Part shown: piece after piece, positions 7,580 through 10,193 of the stretch
Position numbering within the stretch: the stretch's first letter is position 1
Layout: each line of letters opens with the position of its first letter
DNA from: Gammaproteobacteria bacterium UBA5338
Lineage (GTDB): Bacteria; Pseudomonadota; Gammaproteobacteria; Pseudomonadales; UBA5862
Assembly: GCA_002408105.1 (NCBI GenBank)
Contig: DHQM01000239.1
Coordinates: 1-10,193 of the forward strand
DNA length: 10,193 nt
Direction: 5' to 3'
Translations under genes and position numbers: made by a program
Notes under the pieces: model-generated
Told to the model about the DNA's origin: nothing
The model's input: the letters and a program-made list of their open reading frames with translations, nothing else
Databases searched by the model: none

Positions 7580-9735
7580 GTTGCTGCTGCACTCCGTTCT
7601 CCATCCCCACCTGCGCCATGCCCCGCCTCAGGATCAACCCCGGGGTGCGCATCCGTTGAAAGTGGTAAAAACACCGAGAATTCCGTGCCTTCTCCCGGCG
7701 TGCTTTCGACGCCAATGGAGCCACCCAAGCCGCGCACGTATTGCTCCGCCTCGTACGCTCCAATGCCCATACCGGCGTTGCCCTTGGTGGTGTCAAAAGG
7801 CTTAAACAACCGACTTTGTACGAACTCCCGCTCCATCCCGATGCCCGAATCAATGACACGCACCACGGCTGCTGAGCCATCGATCGAAAGTTCGACGCGC
7901 ACATTGCCCGTCTCGGGAGTGGCTTCTTGCGCATTCTGGATCAGGTGGCCAAGCACCCGGAACATCCGTTCCCGATCCCCCATCACCCGACATTCATCCA
8001 ATGCGGTGACCAGCCGCGGCTCCGGGTGACGGGCACGCATCTGGGCACAGAGGGCCTTCACCACCGCCAACAAATCGACCGACTCGGCATGCTCCACCCA
8101 CTTTCCTTGTCGCAACTGAGCCACGAGGCGCTGCATGCGTTCCACAACGTGGCCCAAAGTCTCGATGGCATCGTCCACAAAGTCGGGGTTCCGCCGATGT
8201 TGCTCGGCGTTACTGACAATCAGTGACAGTTGCGCCACCAGGTTTTTCAGGTCGTGAACCAAGAACGCTGACAGTCGATTATAGGCTTCAAACTGCCGCG
8301 CTTCAGAGAGCCGGTCCAGCGTCTGCAACAGCGCAATGTGGTTGGCCAGCTGCGCCCCGACGGTCTTCAACAGGTCGTGGTCCTCCCAGTTGATCGCGCG
8401 GGGGATCCGCGGGGTAACCAAGCAGACAAAACCAGCCAACCGTTCCCCCAACATCAGAGGCACAACCAACCAGAGGTCTGGCTGCACTTGGAGCCAGGGC
8501 GCCAAATCAAGCCCTGCGTACAACTCCGGAGTTTCGTGAAACTCCGGAACTTCCACCACCCACCCCTGGGCGCCGAGGAATTGGATCAACGAATCCCCTG
8601 CTGCAGAGACACGGTCGCAAGTGGGCGCCTGGGGAAGACACCAGGTGCAGAGCACCCGATACTGCTCCGGCTCCTCGGGCTCGGACCACCACAGCGCCCC
8701 CCCCCGGCTTTCCACCAATTCCGCAAGCAACCGAACTGCTCCTTCCGCCAATCGGTGTGCGTCGGCATTGGACGACAGCGCGCGGCTGAGCTTCAACCAT
8801 TCGGCGCGGTAGTCGTATTTGCGGGCGAAGAAATGCTTGCTGAAGTACACCTTCATCGCGGCGCGCGCAGTCCCTGAAAACAGTAGGACTGCGAGTACAA
8901 CAGCCGCCCCAGCGACGAAGAGCACCTGCAACACACCGCTCCAGGTTCCTCCTTGCAGCCTCAAGTAATACCCAATTGAGGCGATGGCAAGCAGATAGGT
9001 GCCCACGGCGACAAGCGCAGTGGAATGAAAGACCAAATCGCGCGAAAACAAAAAATGCGGCGCCCGATCGTCCATGCGCCTGGCAGCCACCACCAACATG
9101 GGCAGCACCGCCGCGTCGAAAAAGCCTCGCGCACGCCAGAGGGGCTCGGATAGCGCTCCGGAAATCACAGCTTGGGTATAGAGCGTCAGGTCATAGGCGA
9201 AGATCGCGCCGATGGGAATGGCAACAAACTTGAGGGCCCAGCGGTGTTCGTGCCGCGCATTGCGGTAGAACTGCTCAACCACCACCAGACCGAGCACTGC
9301 CGCCAACACCAGCACCAGCACACGCAGGTCACCGGTGTAACGCACCTGATCAGCGAGCCAGGTCGAAAACGGTGTGTACCAAAGCACCCCGCCCGCCAGG
9401 GCAATGCCCGCTGCCACACCGACCTGCCGCCAGCGAAGGCCGCCAGCATGCACTGCACCTTGTCGGGGGCGGCCCCGCCGAATCGCAGCGATGCACAGGT
9501 ACGCAAGCCCCAGAGCCCGCGGCAGCTCAAGTCCGAGAACCCAGCCCCGCAGACCCGCCGCTTGGGACTCGTCCCAGAACGCAAAAGCAGCCCAAGCGCC
9601 AATCACTGCCAGCGCGGGGAACCAGTCTCTGCGGGGCAAGAGGTGCGACCGGCGCCACAACGCTGCGCCCACGACGCAACTGGACAAGAACACCAAAAAA
9701 TGACCAACGGCCGCGACCGTCATATTCCAGTCCAC
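7576..9735 (-). CDS. prsK: PEP-CTERM system membrane histidine kinase PrsK
   Basis: This inner-membrane sensor kinase of 719 residues is the partner of PrsR. The N-terminal half (to about 290) holds roughly eight or nine hydrophobic spans, for example 7-27, 104-121, 138-154, 236-258 and 267-287. A GAF-like region follows (about 320-475). The dimerisation/phosphoacceptor segment FLVHDLKNLVAQL has His494. The catalytic domain has the N box HLIQNAQEA (597-605), G1 DSGIGM (629-634) and G2 GMGIGAY (655-661). This domain order is that of PrsK of the XrtA/PEP-CTERM system. The start is GTG 9735, with AAGGAAGG 12 bases upstream. ATG 9723, four codons on, is an alternative without its own ribosome site. 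The tail beyond about 695 is low-complexity and Gly/Ala-rich. A run of nine G bases lies within the GAF coding region. The signal sensed is unknown. Confidence 0.92.
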   Translation of the reverse strand: MDWNMTVAAVGHFLVFLSSCVVGAALWRRSHLLPRRDWFPALAVIGAWAAFAFWDESQAAGLRGWVLGLELPRALGLAYLCIAAIRRGRPRQGAVHAGGLRWRQVGVAAGIALAGGVLWYTPFSTWLADQVRYTGDLRVLVLVLAAVLGLVVVEQFYRNARHEHRWALKFVAIPIGAIFAYDLTLYTQAVISGALSEPLWRARGFFDAAVLPMLVVAARRMDDRAPHFLFSRDLVFHSTALVAVGTYLLAIASIGYYLRLQGGTWSGVLQVLFVAGAAVVLAVLLFSGTARAAMKVYFSKHFFARKYDYRAEWLKLSRALSSNADAHRLAEGAVRLLAELVESRGGALWWSEPEEPEQYRVLCTWCLPQAPTCDRVSAAGDSLIQFLGAQGWVVEVPEFHETPELYAGLDLAPWLQVQPDLWLVVPLMLGERLAGFVCLVTPRIPRAINWEDHDLLKTVGAQLANHIALLQTLDRLSEARQFEAYNRLSAFLVHDLKNLVAQLSLIVSNAEQHRRNPDFVDDAIETLGHVVERMQRLVAQLRQGKWVEHAESVDLLAVVKALCAQMRARHPEPRLVTALDECRVMGDRERMFRVLGHLIQNAQEATPETGNVRVELSIDGSAAVVRVIDSGIGMEREFVQSRLFKPFDTTKGNAGMGIGAYEAEQYVRGLGGSIGVESTPGEGTEFSVFLPLSTDAHPGVDPEAGHGAGGDGERSAAAT
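8525..8548. repeat. Perfect inverted repeat inside prsK
   Basis: TCCGGAGTTTC (8525-8535) and GAAACTCCGGA (8538-8548) are exact reverse complements separated by GT. In the protein this is the PEFHETPEL stretch of the GAF region (398-406). An 11-base perfect arm pair with a 2-base spacer is uncommon by chance. It may instead reflect the repeated Pro-Glu codons. Confidence 0.6.
8697..8705. repeat. Homopolymer of nine C (nine G in the prsK coding strand)
   Basis: The tract falls in codons for Arg-Gly-Gly-Ala (residues 344-347) of PrsK and the frame is intact here. A one-base slip would truncate the kinase before its catalytic domain. Confidence 0.85.
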
Positions 9736-9747
9736 TGCGCTACATCG

Positions 9748-9755
9748 CCTTCCTT
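9748..9755 (-). promoter_or_regulatory. Ribosome binding site of prsK
   Basis: AAGGAAGG on the minus strand lies 12 bases before GTG 9735. The spacing is long but the match is strong. It is 24 bases from ATG 9723, too far for that start. Confidence 0.5.
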
Positions 9756-9818
9756 ACCCTCATCGGTACAGCATAGCGCAGCGACTGTCGGTAATTTTTA
9801 CACTGATGGGGAGCCAGC

Positions 9819-9847
9819 CTGACTTGACCCGCCGATTAACCTATAAC
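9819..9847 (+). promoter_or_regulatory. Possible sigma-70 promoter
   Basis: CTGACT (9819-9824) and TATAAC (9842-9847) are separated by 17 bases, matching the -35 and -10 consensus at 4/6 and 5/6. AT-rich DNA gives such matches easily, so it is a weak call. It would start transcription near 9854, upstream of the sigma-54 promoter. Confidence 0.3.
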
Positions 9848-9875
9848 CATCTGTTTTAAAAAACTAAAAATTTAT

Positions 9876-9891
9876 CGGAACAAAACTTGCT
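9876..9891 (+). promoter_or_regulatory. Sigma-54 (-24/-12) promoter
   Basis: GG at 9877-9878 and GC at 9889-9890 have the required 10-base separation. The -12 element reads CTTGCT, matching TTGC fully, and the -24 element reads GGAAC against consensus GGCAC. Transcription would begin about 9901-9902 and run right into the Tat-signal gene. PrsR, encoded beside it, carries the GAFTGA loop needed to activate such promoters. That PrsR is the actual activator is inference. Confidence 0.65.
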
Positions 9892-9924
9892 GAACCAGAC
9901 TTCCAGTGACCAACGACAGCGGAC

Positions 9925-9996
9925 ATGAACATCCAGTTACGAAATCGCCAAGCTGCTGATTTATTGTACAGCTGCTGCTATTATACTTGGCGATGA
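9925..9996 (+). CDS. Possible 23-residue leader peptide
   Basis: ATG 9925 opens a 23-codon frame, MNIQLRNRQAADLLYSCCYY then TWR, ending in TGA at 9994-9996. It starts about 23 bases after the predicted sigma-54 transcription start. Its TGA overlaps ATG 9993, the earliest in-frame start of the Tat-signal gene, as ATGA. The tail is rich in Tyr, Cys and Trp. There is no strong ribosome site, and a frame this short can arise by chance. Confidence 0.2.
   Translation: MNIQLRNRQAADLLYSCCYYTWR
9944..9994 (+). promoter_or_regulatory. Hairpin in the predicted leader of the Tat-signal gene
   Basis: ATCGCCAAG (9944-9952) is the exact reverse complement of CTTGGCGAT (9986-9994), with 33 bases between them. 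The distal arm ends in the first two bases of ATG 9993, so folding would hide that start. The loop contains two AGCTGCTG copies. It could be an RNA switch for translation or a DNA dyad for a regulator. Confidence 0.45.
9951..9986 (+). repeat. Near-tandem direct repeat, period 19
   Basis: AGCTGCTGATTTATTGTAC (9951-9969) is followed at once by AGCTGCTGCTATTATAC (9970-9986). The first eight bases and the last three are identical and the middles are similar. It lies inside the loop of the hairpin described above and may be a paired protein-binding site. Confidence 0.5.
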
Positions 9997-10043
9997 ACTC
10001 GAAACCCCAGCGCCCGCACCCCTTCGATTCGAGACCGCAGCAT

Positions 10044-10193
10044 ATGAACACCACACCCCAAGAGCCCCGCACGGACCGCGACGCCCCTCTGGACCGTTCC
10101 GTTGCAAGCAGGCGCCAATTCAACCGCCGGGCTGTTCAGGCAGGCACCGTGGTGGCCGCGACCCTCTCTGCACGCAGCGCGCTCGGCGCGGAC
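10044..10193 (+). CDS. N-terminus of an exported twin-arginine (Tat) protein, product unknown, cut by window edge
   Basis: Fifty codons are visible from ATG 10044 to the edge. They show a polar Asp/Arg-rich start, the twin-arginine motif SRRQFN (23-28), a hydrophobic stretch AGTVVAATL and a possible cleavage region SALGAD. This is a Tat signal for export of a folded, often cofactor-bearing protein to the periplasm. No lipobox is seen. An in-frame ATG at 9993 would add 17 residues (MNSKPQRPHPFDSRPQH), but it lies in a hairpin and lacks a ribosome site. I prefer 10044, with GAGA about 9 bases upstream. The mature protein is off-window, so its function cannot be named. It lies downstream of the sigma-54 promoter. 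Confidence 0.75.
   Translation, partial: MNTTPQEPRTDRDAPLDRSVASRRQFNRRAVQAGTVVAATLSARSALGAD

Larger units (their letters stand above)
2201..9735 (-). other. Putative six-gene operon prsK-prsR-HAD-cysC-manC-ugd
   Basis: Six minus-strand genes follow each other without a convincing internal terminator. prsK and prsR overlap by 4 bases. The next gaps are 54 bases (prsR-HAD), 43 (HAD-cysC), 50 (cysC-manC) and 45 (manC-ugd). The near-uniform spacing and shared strand suggest one transcript starting in the AT-rich region upstream of prsK and ending at the hairpins beside cysN. No clear promoter for it was found, and internal promoters cannot be excluded. Confidence 0.6.
9736..9992. other. AT-rich divergent intergenic region between prsK and the Tat-signal gene
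   Basis: About 257 bases separate the prsK start from the first possible ATG of the right-hand gene. Composition drops sharply to AT-rich between about 9836 and 9885, in contrast to the GC-rich genes. Dyads that could be activator sites are GTAA-TTT-TTAC (9791-9801) and GTTTT-AA-AAAAC (9853-9864). The region also holds a sigma-54 promoter, a possible sigma-70 promoter, a hairpin with repeats and a short ORF, listed separately. No convincing promoter for prsK was found on the minus strand. Confidence 0.7.

Noticed and set aside
9964..9987. TTGTAC and TATACT near 9964-9987 as a sigma-70 promoter
   Set aside because: The spacing is 12 bases, too short, and transcription would begin at ATG 9993 itself. 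The bases belong to the repeat and hairpin.
1..10193. CRISPR arrays, tRNA or rRNA genes, insertion sequences
   Set aside because: No regularly spaced repeats, tRNA-like folds, rRNA segments, transposase or terminal repeats were seen.

Overview
The window is GC-rich Proteobacterial DNA. The likeliest source is a gammaproteobacterium, with a betaproteobacterium as the alternative. The inference rests on a CysD/CysN pair of that type and on a two-component system that I recognise as PrsK/PrsR, the regulators of the XrtA exosortase/PEP-CTERM and exopolysaccharide system of Gram-negative bacteria. No exosortase, glycosyltransferase or PEP-CTERM protein lies inside the window.

Layout. Bases 1-2115 (+) carry the end of cysD and all of cysN, the sulfate-activating ATP sulfurylase. 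CysN has about 108 extra C-terminal residues that look like a decayed APS kinase (CysC) domain with its P-loop lost. A hairpin terminator follows. Bases 2201-9735 hold six genes on the minus strand. In transcription order they are prsK, prsR, a small HAD-fold phosphatase-like gene, cysC (intact APS kinase), manC (GDP-mannose synthesis) and ugd (UDP-glucuronate synthesis). prsK and prsR overlap by ATGA and the other gaps are only 43-54 bases, so this looks like one operon read towards cysDN. Bases 9736-9992 form an AT-rich divergent intergenic region. It contains a good -24/-12 (sigma-54) promoter pointing right, a hairpin with repeats in its loop, and a possible 23-codon leader ORF. The last gene (+) begins with a twin-arginine signal sequence and is cut by the window edge.

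How the parts may work together. CysDN makes APS and CysC turns it into PAPS. ManC and Ugd make GDP-mannose and UDP-glucuronate. PrsK/PrsR is a sensor kinase with a sigma-54 activator. Placing a PAPS-forming kinase with two sugar-nucleotide enzymes under an exopolysaccharide regulator suggests, as inference, supply of donors for a sulfated exopolysaccharide containing mannose and glucuronate. The sigma-54 promoter just beyond prsK is a natural candidate target for PrsR.
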